Positions 32,005 to 41,817 of a DNA stretch of 64,000 nt are shown one piece after another. The notes beneath the pieces were generated by a model. The model did no database searches. It worked only from the letters and a program-made list of their open reading frames with translations, and was not told the origin of the DNA. Position numbers and translations under genes: made by a program. This stretch comes from Rutstroemia sp. NJR-2017a BVV2 (lineage: Eukaryota > Ascomycota > Leotiomycetes > Helotiales > Rutstroemiaceae): assembly GCA_002946415.1 (NCBI GenBank), contig NJPS01000004.1:5001-69000 (forward strand), written 5' to 3'. Within the stretch, counting starts at the first letter, position 1. The number at the start of each line of letters is the position of its first letter.

Positions 32005-33889
32005 ATGGGGTGTATTCAGAGGGAGAAGAGGGAAAATAAAAGGGGCAGGGAGCTAAATGAGGGAAAGTGAACAGACAATTTAGAAGAAGGAAAGAAGGCG
32101 CTATTATGTGAATACAGATACTCCCGCATGATGATCGTGGCAATAAATATTCGAATCCAGGACAGTGTCAAAGGTTTATAAGCAATGTCTTTTGTATATG
32201 TCCCATGACAAATCTTCAGCGTTGCACCCCTAAGGAATTAACGTCCAAATCGGATCTGGTTTAAGGTGATCGTCCTTCAATATACTTGAAATTCCTACTC
32301 TTCCTACTTGTCTCTCCCACTTCTCCCTTCCTTCCACTCCTCCCCTCCGTTCCACTTCTCCCTCCCTTCTATATCCCGCCTTCTAAATTAACCCTCTGTC
32401 AAATAAATCCTCCATCAAATAAACCTTCCATCAGGTACAAGATATAAAGTCAAACCTTAGAAATGTAAGTTAAGGTAATAGGAATTATAGGATACGGTAC
32501 CGAAAAGCACCAACCCTTCACAACCAACAAACAAACAAAGAAACAGACAGACGGACAGAAGAACCAGTACTATCATACACTCTCACCAAATCCATATCTG
32601 TAATTCAAACCATAAGTACAACAAGGCCCCAATACACAATCCAACTCCCAGATTCATATACCTGCTTGCATTCTATCTTTGCTCTCCGGAATGCTCTAAC
32701 AAACAAGTAGATAAACGAACTACTAATACACTACTCATCTCTATCCCATCCAAATAGATCAGATTAAAAAACAATCTCAAGTTCTCAACTTTTCCTACCC
32801 ATGCATTAGCTCTTACCCCACCCTTACCCATATCGATCAACTAACTCAGTTAGATACGAAAAGAAGAAAGCAAATAATATGGCCAAGTAGCTAGAAATAG
32901 GCAACTGTGTAATTGAAGAAAAATCTGTATACTCTACTCCGTGTATGGTATATCTAACTCCTTTCATTTCTGGCTCCTCCTCTCCAGCCCTCTTATCAAA
33001 CCAACAAATAGACTAGAGATGAATTTCTAACTCGATTTCCCTTATTCCTTCCCTCCTTCTTACCCTCTCTTCTTCTCATTCTTTGAAAACGAAGCACCGT
33101 AGACCGCAAAGCCCTTTCAGTGGACCTGGCATATAGCGTCATTACCATCTCCATACTAAACGTTCTTCTTTACCCTGCTCGATCCACTCCCCTCCCCTCT
33201 TCTTAAACACTCCCCAACCTCATATCTCTACGCGCAGCTACCAATCCTCCACATTCAAGTCGAAATTCTCAATGAGCCGTCCATCCAGAAACCCCCTCCC
33301 AGGGACCCTGGTCCGTTTTTGTCTTTGTAATTGTCTTCTTCGTCGTCGTTCTCGTCGTGTTTGCAGCTGACTCCTATTTTCCATGCTCCTTCCCGTCGCC
33401 AAAGCACTTTATTTGCTCTTGCAATTTTTCCTGCTCTGGAACGGTACTAGCGAGAGTGGGCACAAGACGATAGGGGTAGGGGTAGAAACCAGACCAGAAA
33501 TGATGGGAAGGTCAGGATTGAGATCAAATTAAGAACTGGTGGATTTTTCCACCACACTAAAGGATGAAGCTTATCGAACCCAAAGAAGATTTGTCCTTCC
33601 AGTAACCGATTGTACAGGTTGAGATGGAGGTGCGTTAGGTCCGAACCAGTGAGTAAAAAATATGCTGGGATTAAAAGGTGTGTGTATGGGGGATTTAGGG
33701 TGGATGTCTGATAGGGATATGGAAGTCAGTGGAGGAGAAGGGGGGTGGATATATGGAATGGATGTGGAAATAGACGTGGAAATGGATGTGGAGATAAGCG
33801 AAGTTTCTTGGAGAGATAACAAAAACTAGGTTCGTATTATGATCTCGGTGGGTTCATTTAGCAGAACAGTGCGAAGCTGAGGGTCTTGA
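32005..33889. other. Long convergent spacer, low complexity
   Basis: Nearly 1.9 kb between two 3' ends. Contains C/T-rich tracts (about 32300-32390, 32975-33080, 33190-33300), an ACAAACAAACAAAG / ACAGACAGACGG run near 32525-32560, and a degenerate GGAAATGGATGTGG repeat at about 33755-33800. No ORF or RNA gene I can support; long UTRs are likely. Confidence 0.45.
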
Positions 33890-36727
33890 CTAAGTAGGTG
33901 GAAGTATTGGCGGCGGACGGGGTCTTGAAGCTCGAGGGAGTATTGGCGACGACGGACGCTGCGAATTCATGAGCTGTTGGCGGCGTGTAGAAGCTGGCGG
34001 CAGTATTGGCGTTGGAAATGGTGTTGGTTCTGAAACTGATGTAGATATAGCGGTAGGGCTACCAATCCTGGCTCTCCTGCTAGAATGTATTTTCGGTGAT
34101 GGCTGTGCCAGTAGGCTTTTCTCAATGGCGTATATCTCATTTAAAGATTGCTTATCCAGACCTGCAGTTGCTGTGATATATTCATAATCTTGCCGTAGTT
34201 CCTGTCCCAATTCAGATTGTTTCAATGCTGTATATTCTGCTTCATCAGCATTGTATGCGGCGAGTTCGGGAAGAGTCTTGTCCGGTAGTGTTACGGGGAG
34301 ACGATGTTCAAGTGGTGTCATAGGTTTGGATTGCGGTGCCATTGACGCCGGTTGAATATCTTCTGACATCTCTTCCTGAAACACTGGACTAGTGGAACGG
34401 CGAGACTGTACGTTTATTTCAGTGTCTGCAGCACGTCCATCCATTGAAATGTCGGATCTACCTTGGTCTGCCCAAACCCACGATTTTGGACAATTCTTGC
34501 TACCGAGTGGTCGACCTCTTTTGCCGTTCGGTTTTGGAAGTGGCGATGATGTGGCCTGTTGGGGAAGAAGTTCGACTTTGACACGAAAGTTTTTCAACGG
34601 CCTACCACGTCTGCGCTTGGCTGGCACTGGTGAAGAATTAATTTCTTCTGAACTCCCATATTTTTCTATATCAGTATGCTTCCTCCGTTTCCGCCAATGT
34701 GAAGTTGACGGCTCTGAGTCAAAGTACGGTGGAACTTCGACAACGATGGTGTCTTTATCCCTTTCATTAAACTGGCATTCATCGACAGACCTGATATCAG
34801 TACCGGATTCGTTTACCGTGTCTACCTGAAGTCTATTAGTAAATCGATCGCCCGCGACGTTTGTCTCGAAAGGTATGTCGCCTTGAACCTGGCTGGGCTC
34901 TACTTGACCAACCGCTTTTGGGGAAGCAGGAACCGATCTGAGGGGTTGTGTGGTCTCATCTATGTCTGCTGTCAGAATACTATCCTCAGCGATTGGCGCG
35001 GATTGCACAGCCGTACCAATTTGACTGACAGACTCGCCAGACGAATGCGCAGATGGTAAAGGAGTACTAAACCGAGTAAAAGCTGGTGACCCCCCTCTAC
35101 TTGAACCGCCCATTCTTAATCTCAATGGAGGACATCCAGTAGCCTGTTGATATGCCGCACGAGCCATACAGTGGAGACAGGTGATCGCTAGTGGATTTGC
35201 TGCATTAATTGCGTATCCCTGAGGAAGTGCACATGGATTTTGGCAACTTTCGCAGAGGTAATGACCAATGATATTCTGCTCAGACTCGGATTCTTCTTCG
35301 TCGGTGCTGGAAATATGGTCAACGGTAATATCCTTGTCGAAATGGTCCTCATCCGCGTGCTCTGTATCTCTATTGGTATGATTTTCGAAAGAAGATACAG
35401 GAATTGGGGTGCTATGATCGCTGATTGCATCGACAGTCTTTGGATCATTTGGGTTAGATATAGAATTGCTTAGGCGATTTACCGTAATATCTTCGAGGAG
35501 AACTGACTCATGTTCCTGGACTTCGTCTCTAGTGATTTCACGGTAAGGTAAAGTACGCTGATCGGATATGATACTATCTCTTTTGTTTCCTTTATTCTTC
35601 TGGTTATCGATATTCCGGTTGCTAATGATATCGTAGGGAAAGTTTCCCGGTCCAACTGGAGTGAAAGAAAACCGTGTAGTGGCGTGAACTTTCGATAGAT
35701 CCCCTTCAGGTATTGATTCCTCACATTCATCTTCGACTTCTTTCGATACTGCCCGTGATTCTGATGGCTCGTGGGAAGACCTTAGAGATGGGAAGGTTGC
35801 TTCATCATCTTTTAGGGATATTGTTGCAACTGAAGCAGATGGACCGTCGCCTCGAGTATAGCCATGAGACGGTGAGTGTGGTGAAACCTGCGCATTTCGC
35901 GCGGGATACTCAGATCTAGCTTCATTGTCGGCAGAAAGTTGTGTAGTGCCAAGATCCTTCATAGAATTAATAGAGGTGGAGTTGTCCACTTCAGAAATAG
36001 ATTCAAGCCCTGCCTCTCCATGATCCTCTGATCGCTCTTTACTGGTGGTAGAAGTCTGTACGATCTCAGGATCTTCTGTAGTGATGCCAGAGGTAGATTT
36101 GTCGACGCCGGAAACATGTCCAAAATCACGTGAGCCATATGAGGGTTTTGACGACGGACAGTTGGAATGGCGGTCCGGCTCGTCGTGATCTTCGGTTTCT
36201 TGCGGTGCCTCCACTGCTCCCAACGTCGAAAGCGAAGAACCCTGAGAAGTAGATCTAGTCCGAGATAAATTTGCGTGATCTTCTTTGCGCTGATCATCCT
36301 CGCCATTAATTAGATTTCCTGTCTTTTCATCCTCCTCACTTTCCACATCGCCAGACTCATTCTCATCAAAAAAACTCACTGCCAATTCCTTGGCGCCAGG
36401 ACATTGCGATATCAATTTCTCGACCAAACTTCTCAGTTTCTGGTCCCCGGCATTAACGATCTGCTCAATTAGTGATTCTGAAATCTCGATACAGACATCC
36501 TGCAGACCCAGAGACTCAGAATGTGAAGCCGTAGTTGAACCATTGCGATTATCAAGCTTGCTCTCTGAAACCACCGGAGACGTTGGAGTCTGTAAATATT
36601 GAGCGGAAGCGGCTTCTCGGGCGGCTTCTCGTGCTGCAGCCTTTTGAAGTCGCGCTTGAATGATGCGTTCCCGTAAGCTTAGATGCACTGGTCCTTCACT
36701 GCTAGGGTGGATTTCAGTTGGAGTCAT
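33890..36727 (-). CDS. Large acidic protein with two AT-hooks
   Basis: 945 aa, no intron needed. Residues 18-45 form a charged helix (LRERIIQARLQKAAAREAARE). Most of the protein is disordered, Ser/Glu/Asp-rich. Near 488-515 is CESCQNPC...CLHC, a possible zinc-binding knuckle. Near 700 and 735 are two AT-hook cores, KRRRGRPLKN and GKRGRPLGSKN, each with the GRP centre that inserts into the minor groove of AT-rich DNA. A short helical segment near 870-910 is followed by a Pro/Arg-rich end. A nuclear chromatin-associated role is inferred; I do not recognise an orthologue with a known function. A single-exon gene of this length is plausible for disordered fungal proteins. Confidence 0.72.
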   Translation of the reverse strand: MTPTEIHPSSEGPVHLSLRERIIQARLQKAAAREAAREAASAQYLQTPTSPVVSESKLDNRNGSTTASHSESLGLQDVCIEISESLIEQIVNAGDQKLRSLVEKLISQCPGAKELAVSFFDENESGDVESEEDEKTGNLINGEDDQRKEDHANLSRTRSTSQGSSLSTLGAVEAPQETEDHDEPDRHSNCPSSKPSYGSRDFGHVSGVDKSTSGITTEDPEIVQTSTTSKERSEDHGEAGLESISEVDNSTSINSMKDLGTTQLSADNEARSEYPARNAQVSPHSPSHGYTRGDGPSASVATISLKDDEATFPSLRSSHEPSESRAVSKEVEDECEESIPEGDLSKVHATTRFSFTPVGPGNFPYDIISNRNIDNQKNKGNKRDSIISDQRTLPYREITRDEVQEHESVLLEDITVNRLSNSISNPNDPKTVDAISDHSTPIPVSSFENHTNRDTEHADEDHFDKDITVDHISSTDEEESESEQNIIGHYLCESCQNPCALPQGYAINAANPLAITCLHCMARAAYQQATGCPPLRLRMGGSSRGGSPAFTRFSTPLPSAHSSGESVSQIGTAVQSAPIAEDSILTADIDETTQPLRSVPASPKAVGQVEPSQVQGDIPFETNVAGDRFTNRLQVDTVNESGTDIRSVDECQFNERDKDTIVVEVPPYFDSEPSTSHWRKRRKHTDIEKYGSSEEINSSPVPAKRRRGRPLKNFRVKVELLPQQATSSPLPKPNGKRGRPLGSKNCPKSWVWADQGRSDISMDGRAADTEINVQSRRSTSPVFQEEMSEDIQPASMAPQSKPMTPLEHRLPVTLPDKTLPELAAYNADEAEYTALKQSELGQELRQDYEYITATAGLDKQSLNEIYAIEKSLLAQPSPKIHSSRRARIGSPTAISTSVSEPTPFPTPILPPASTRRQQLMNSQRPSSPILPRASRPRPPPILPPT

Positions 36728-37599
36728 TTTGGTTTATCGAGGAGGTTACGAGCTCAGGATACGTTCCATTTCATGAAGAGGAGTTAAATGAGTTGTGTCG
36801 GTTTGTAAAACGACTTGTCGCAGTGACCGAAAATTCATCTTTGAATCATCGATGGGTTGCCGGAGTGGAGCGATTCAAGCAGTTATTGTGTAGGATATGA
36901 GTCTTGATATTGCCTTGATGAACGTGAAGCTCCAAACGACTGGATAAATCGAATGTTTTGATATAGAAATCGAGATTGATTGAATTTGGTATTGGGTTGC
37001 CGTCGCGGTTTGAGCGTAACCGTTAGGTTGATATTTGGAATTGCTGAAAATTAAGGTTACACACACTCGGCACAAGGCACGTTGCATATACAGGGGCAGA
37101 AACTTCCTCTACGCCACTGCGGCACATACAACCACCGGAATAGGTCTATAGATCTATAGTTGTTTACAATCTATTCTTTCTAGGAACTTGCTTAAGTTAG
37201 TATTTGAAGCTCTATATGTACAGAATTAGTAATACAAACCTATTTACTTGAACACTTGGTTTCTGAGGTTGTAATTTAGTCTACTAATCTATTCTTAGAC
37301 GATGACTCCCTCCACACGCCAACTTCTGTAAGTCCTTCCATATTAGAGTACGACGGTTGCTTCTTCTTCCTTTTCGTTCTCTTTTTTCGCATTCATGACC
37401 CCTTTAATTTTTGGTTTCATTTTTGCTCCCTAAACCCTTTAGATGCGGCTCCATACAAACCTCCCGAAACTCCATCGCAACGCTATATATGAACAGAAGA
37501 CCGTGGTATACAACAAGACAATGATCGCTCAGATGAAGACAAAATCAATACACACATTACTTCCCCTCTCTCATCTCCCTCTTTTTTCACCTCTCTCAC
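36728..37599. other. Intergenic
   Basis: Promoter of the AT-hook gene on its left and the 3' region of the GH76 gene on its right. No gene seen. Confidence 0.45.
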
Positions 37600-38964
37600 C
37601 TAAGCAGTAACAGCCGCCGCCCCAACCAACGTATCTAACCCACTACTTGTGCTCTCCAAACTCTCCGGATCACTATTTCCTCCGCTCCACACCAACCCCA
37701 ACATATTATCCTTATCATCATCCGTATTCACAATACTCCTCGCGTTCGTCTGTAAGAAAGTTTTAAACCTCGTCAGCGTATCCGCATTCAACCCATCCGC
37801 CCTCTGTACCAAAAACGCCAAGTTTCTAGTAAACACGCCCTTGAACTGTGCCGCGTTATTATCGCAGTTTCCCGGCTCGCAGGCCTTTTCCACAAGAATA
37901 CCGTCTGATGTAAGGTTTTCGATGACAGAGTCGGCTATTTGGGTGGCGAGAGTGGTGTACGAAGCGTCCTTTGTTGACCAAGTTAGTTCTACAAGGCCGG
38001 AGAGGATTATGCCTTGGTTGTAGGTGTAAACTGTGTTGTGGTTGTTAGTGCAGGTGGACATGGAGATACCATCGTTGAAGAGATGGGTGTTGCTGTCCAG
38101 GGTCGTGGTAGAGTTGGTTATGAGAAAGGCATATGCTTCGAGGGCTTGCGCGAAGTAGTAGCCTGCGCCGGTCGAATCTTTTTTATCGGGGAGACGGTTT
38201 GCAAGTTTGGCGGATGCGGTAAGGTACAGGGAGGTCTCAACGGTGTTTACTCCGCTATGTGATTTATCCCACCTGAAAAAAGTGTCAAATTTTATATTTC
38301 TGATCCACGAGGAGAGAGAGCTAAAACACGTCTAAAATGACGAGGATTGTTTAAGAGGGAAAACATACCACAAACCACCACACGGAGTTTGACCATATAC
38401 CGACTTTGCATCCTCGTAAATCGCAACCGCAGTATCAAGATATTTCTGATCCTGAGTAACATCGTAAACCTCAATCCAAGCCAAACACCACCACAACTCA
38501 TCATCATAGAAGTCATTCAAAAATCCTTTGAACCCGGATGCCGGTGCATTTACCAAGACCGTGGAAAACATATCTTTCATCCAGGGAGCTGTGCTTGGGT
38601 ATTTGCCATAATAGTTGGCCAGCATGGTAAGTGTATTGGCGCTATTCCACCAGTCTCCTGTAAATTGCTTCGTACTGCTGTCGGTCGATCCCCAAAGCCC
38701 GGCTGTAGCATTGTAGTAAGACTTTTGCATGGCATTGATGCTAGATGCGGCATAGTTTTGGTAGTCAACAGCCGTGAAAGTTGACGAGGAAGAAGCAGCG
38801 CGGCTAAATATCGATGCAGTTGCTCTGCGAAGGAATGATGTTCTATGCGGCTTGTGCCCAATCGTGCTTCGGGATTGCATCTTCGTTGGCATAGCGTCCA
38901 CAACTGAAGGAACCGAAGCCAAAGCAACGAAAGAGGCCAGGATCTGGCCGTAAGAAATATGCAT
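37600..38964 (-). CDS. GH76 alpha-1,6-mannanase, Dfg5/Dcw1-like
   Basis: Exons 38964-38369 and 38272-37600 (96-nt intron, GTATGT/CAG); 1269 nt, 422 aa. Signal peptide MHISYGQILASFVALASVPS. The GH76 alpha/alpha-barrel starts near residue 65 (DYQNYAASSINAMQKSYYN) with WWNSANTLTMLANYY, FYDDELWWCLAWIEVYD holding the catalytic Asp pair (about 153-154), GGLWWDKSHSGVNTVETSLY, and YTYNQGIILSGLVEL. Family members trim or transglycosylate GPI-anchored mannoproteins onto the cell wall. The C-terminus ends GLDTLVGAAAVTA with no Ser/Thr-rich linker or long hydrophobic tail, so a GPI anchor is doubtful and the enzyme may be freely secreted. Confidence 0.88.
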
Positions 38965-40351
38965 GTTGGAATGACGTGTATTTCTCTACCAAGAAAGGAT
39001 ATGAAGCGAGGAATAAGCGCTCTTTCAGAGAATCTTGAAAGAAAAAAAACGACGGAAGAGGCGCGGTACACCTCAGACTTATATACGAAAGTCATGATGT
39101 GATGAACAAGCCAAGGCGTCTAAACCTCGTAAGCGTTAACATGAAAACTTCTCTTCATGGCATTGTTCGCAATGGGCCGAGAAATTGGAGTCCTCCAAAT
39201 TCAATACAGCGGCGGCTGAGGGGTCGCGGTATATGGTTCGAGTGTGGGTTGTCCTAATTATGGATACTGGGGTCCCCTTTCCAACAAACTAGGATGGTTC
39301 AAAAGCTCCCGACAAGGAAACTCTGAACGGATGGCGATCATTTTCAAAGCTCTTTGGGAACTACACGACGTTTCAGAAGCTTTCATTGGATCTCGGGAAA
39401 GGTGCGTGCCTCTTGAACTGCCTTTAATTTCTATCTGAGACACCTGGAAGAACAAAATCGTGAATCTGAATGAACTTTTCGCGGAAGCAGGATTATTATT
39501 CTATTACAGGCATCTCGCAAGGCTGTAGGTCATGCTCCCTAGAATAGATTTCCAGCATCAACTCTCCTCATGTGCTTGGGGGCCGGTCGAATGGGGTGCA
39601 TATCAGGTCAATCTTTCATCATAATACTGGAAGTTGTTGGGCCGCCGAGATGGAAACCCAACCTCAGCTTAGCGGCTTAGATAATCCGAAGCCGAACCAA
39701 CTGTTGCCAACAAGTACTTCGTAGAATTTCCCAGCGATTTGGGACACAGCACGGTGAAACTCTGGTTCAAAGCTTGGCTCCGCTTCCAGAACTAGGAATC
39801 AATCGTTGACAGTCCTGTGCATAATGTTTCTCCCAGAAGGAAATTAGTACAGTACGGCGTTGATAAGTACATTCGTCCAAATGTCTGATCGTGGTGTATA
39901 AGATTGCTATAAAGGCGTTTCAAGTACCCTTTTTGGGATGAACTTCCGTATACAGCTCGTCGGCTGGAGCAGTTTTGCTTTGTTGCGAATTGTTCGACAT
40001 GCGCCGAAGTGGGTTGGAAGCTGCACTCACACCCAGTCATCTCGCGATACGCTTACTGCGCCGCACAACAACTTCATGCACGATGCTTCAGCCACCTTAT
40101 TTAAGCTTACCGTTGCTGTCGGTTCATCTCATCTAATGCATTGAATTGTTTAATCTCTCGAACCTTATGCCGTAAACGCGGTCGTCGCTCCAGAATCGAT
40201 ACTTCAAACGCGAGCCACCTGATCCGATCAGTTCAGTCCGCTGGTGCATTCCGTAGGGATAAACAAATCCCACTCCCACTTACGGCCACGTATCGACGTA
40301 TTTCCCACCCTGTTCACACGGTCAGGAAGCTGCGCCGGCTTCTCCTCGCAC
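38965..40351. other. Intergenic, divergent promoters
   Basis: Upstream of both the GH76 gene and the pyrroline-carboxylate reductase gene. One AGTACTTCGTAG copy, the motif seen at 27.6-27.8 kb, occurs at 39714-39725. No gene seen. Confidence 0.4.
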
Positions 40352-41358
40352 ATGGCATCTTCTCCTTCCGACATCATGTTGTCTCCGAAGACAACCGGTC
40401 TTACACTTGCCATCATCGGCTGCGGTACGTCCTCGGCCCGTGTCTACCCAACGCGCTCCAAACTCATGTGAAATTAGGAACAATGGGTACCTCCATCTTG
40501 CAAGGCATTCTGAACGCCAAAGCCCAAGGAATTCCCAGCATTTCACCCGACGCGCCCAGCATTACTAAATTTGTCGCATGCGTGAACTCGATGGCATCCG
40601 TCCAACGGCTCCGTGATGAGTTCCAAGACTCTGAAGTACGAGTCAATGTGATTGTCGCGAACTCAGTGCAAGCAATGCAGCAAGCTGACATTGTGCTCTT
40701 GGCCTGTAAGCCATATATGGTGGATGCCATATTGGGCCAGCCTGGCGCACGAGATGCTGTGGCTGGTAAACTTATGATCTCGGTACTGGTTGGCACGCCT
40801 GTAGATAAGATGGTGAATATTTTGACTCATGGAAGTGACGTTTGGCGAAAGAAGGAGGATATCTCTAACTTGCAAATTGTTCGTGCTATGCCAAATCTTG
40901 CTGCATCTTTCAGGGAATCGAACACTGTGGTGGAGATGGGTGGCCAGCTGCGAATATCTTCCGCCAATAAATCTATCGTTCGATACATTTTCGGATGTGT
41001 AGGACATATTGTGGAAGTCGGACCGGCGCAATATGATGCAGCTAGTGTTCTGGCAGCAGCAAGTCTGGCTTTCTTGACAGTCGCGATAGATGGGATTCTG
41101 GATGGTGGTGTCAAGGAAGGTATCAAGAGAAGCGAGGGGAGAGACATATTAGTAACGAGTTTGAAAGGGCTAGTTGGTTTGCTTGAGGGAAAAGGTGGCA
41201 ATGGCAATGGAATGAAAACAGGGGACGAAATTCGTGAGCAATTTAGCAGTCCAAGGGGAACGACAATAGAAGGGCTGGTTGGTTTGGAAGAGGATCGCGT
41301 AAGATATGCATACTGTAGAAGTGTGATGAGAGCAACGAAGCGAAGTTTAGAGATGTGA
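40352..41358 (+). CDS. PRO3: Pyrroline-5-carboxylate reductase
   Basis: Last step of proline synthesis: reduces pyrroline-5-carboxylate with NAD(P)H. Exons 40352-40424 and 40478-41358 (53-nt intron); 954 nt, 317 aa. The intron splits the dinucleotide-binding motif: LAIIGC before, GTMGTSILQGIL after. Further landmarks: DIVLLACKPYMV, VRAMPNLAA, and the C-terminal signature SPRGTTIEGL. The ATG at 40352 is chosen because it gives the usual short N-terminus; an in-frame ATG at 40244 would add 36 residues. About 280 residues is normal for the family, so this one has a modest N-terminal and loop extension (GKGGNGNG). Confidence 0.92.
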
Positions 41359-41817
41359 AAGGTCACACAAGAACATAGAATTCGCTACCTCGGGTAGTTG
41401 CATTTAGTCTCATATACCAATATAGAAATATAATTCTGACGGTAACAGGTGTATTGAACTAGATCTTATGCACCATCATCTATAGATATATATTCGACTT
41501 GCACATTATTGCATTAGACAAATCGCTTAGATTCAGGTACCTGGGCTACCTTAAGCTACACTTCTCCTTTGCCGGCCTACGCGTTCTATTCAGTTCTGCA
41601 CGTTCGGCACAGTCTCCGGTTGTGAAATGTATTCAAATAATCATGCATCGATGAAAATTAAAAGTTTCCGCATTTAGATCGAAATCTTATCATCCATTAT
41701 TTGTCCAATGACAGGAACGATTGACCGAGAAATTTGGTTTCCGAACTCGACGTCAACAAAACGACGTCAGACTTTACGAAACAAATGCCCTTAAATTATA
41801 CGGGTTTAATATACTTC

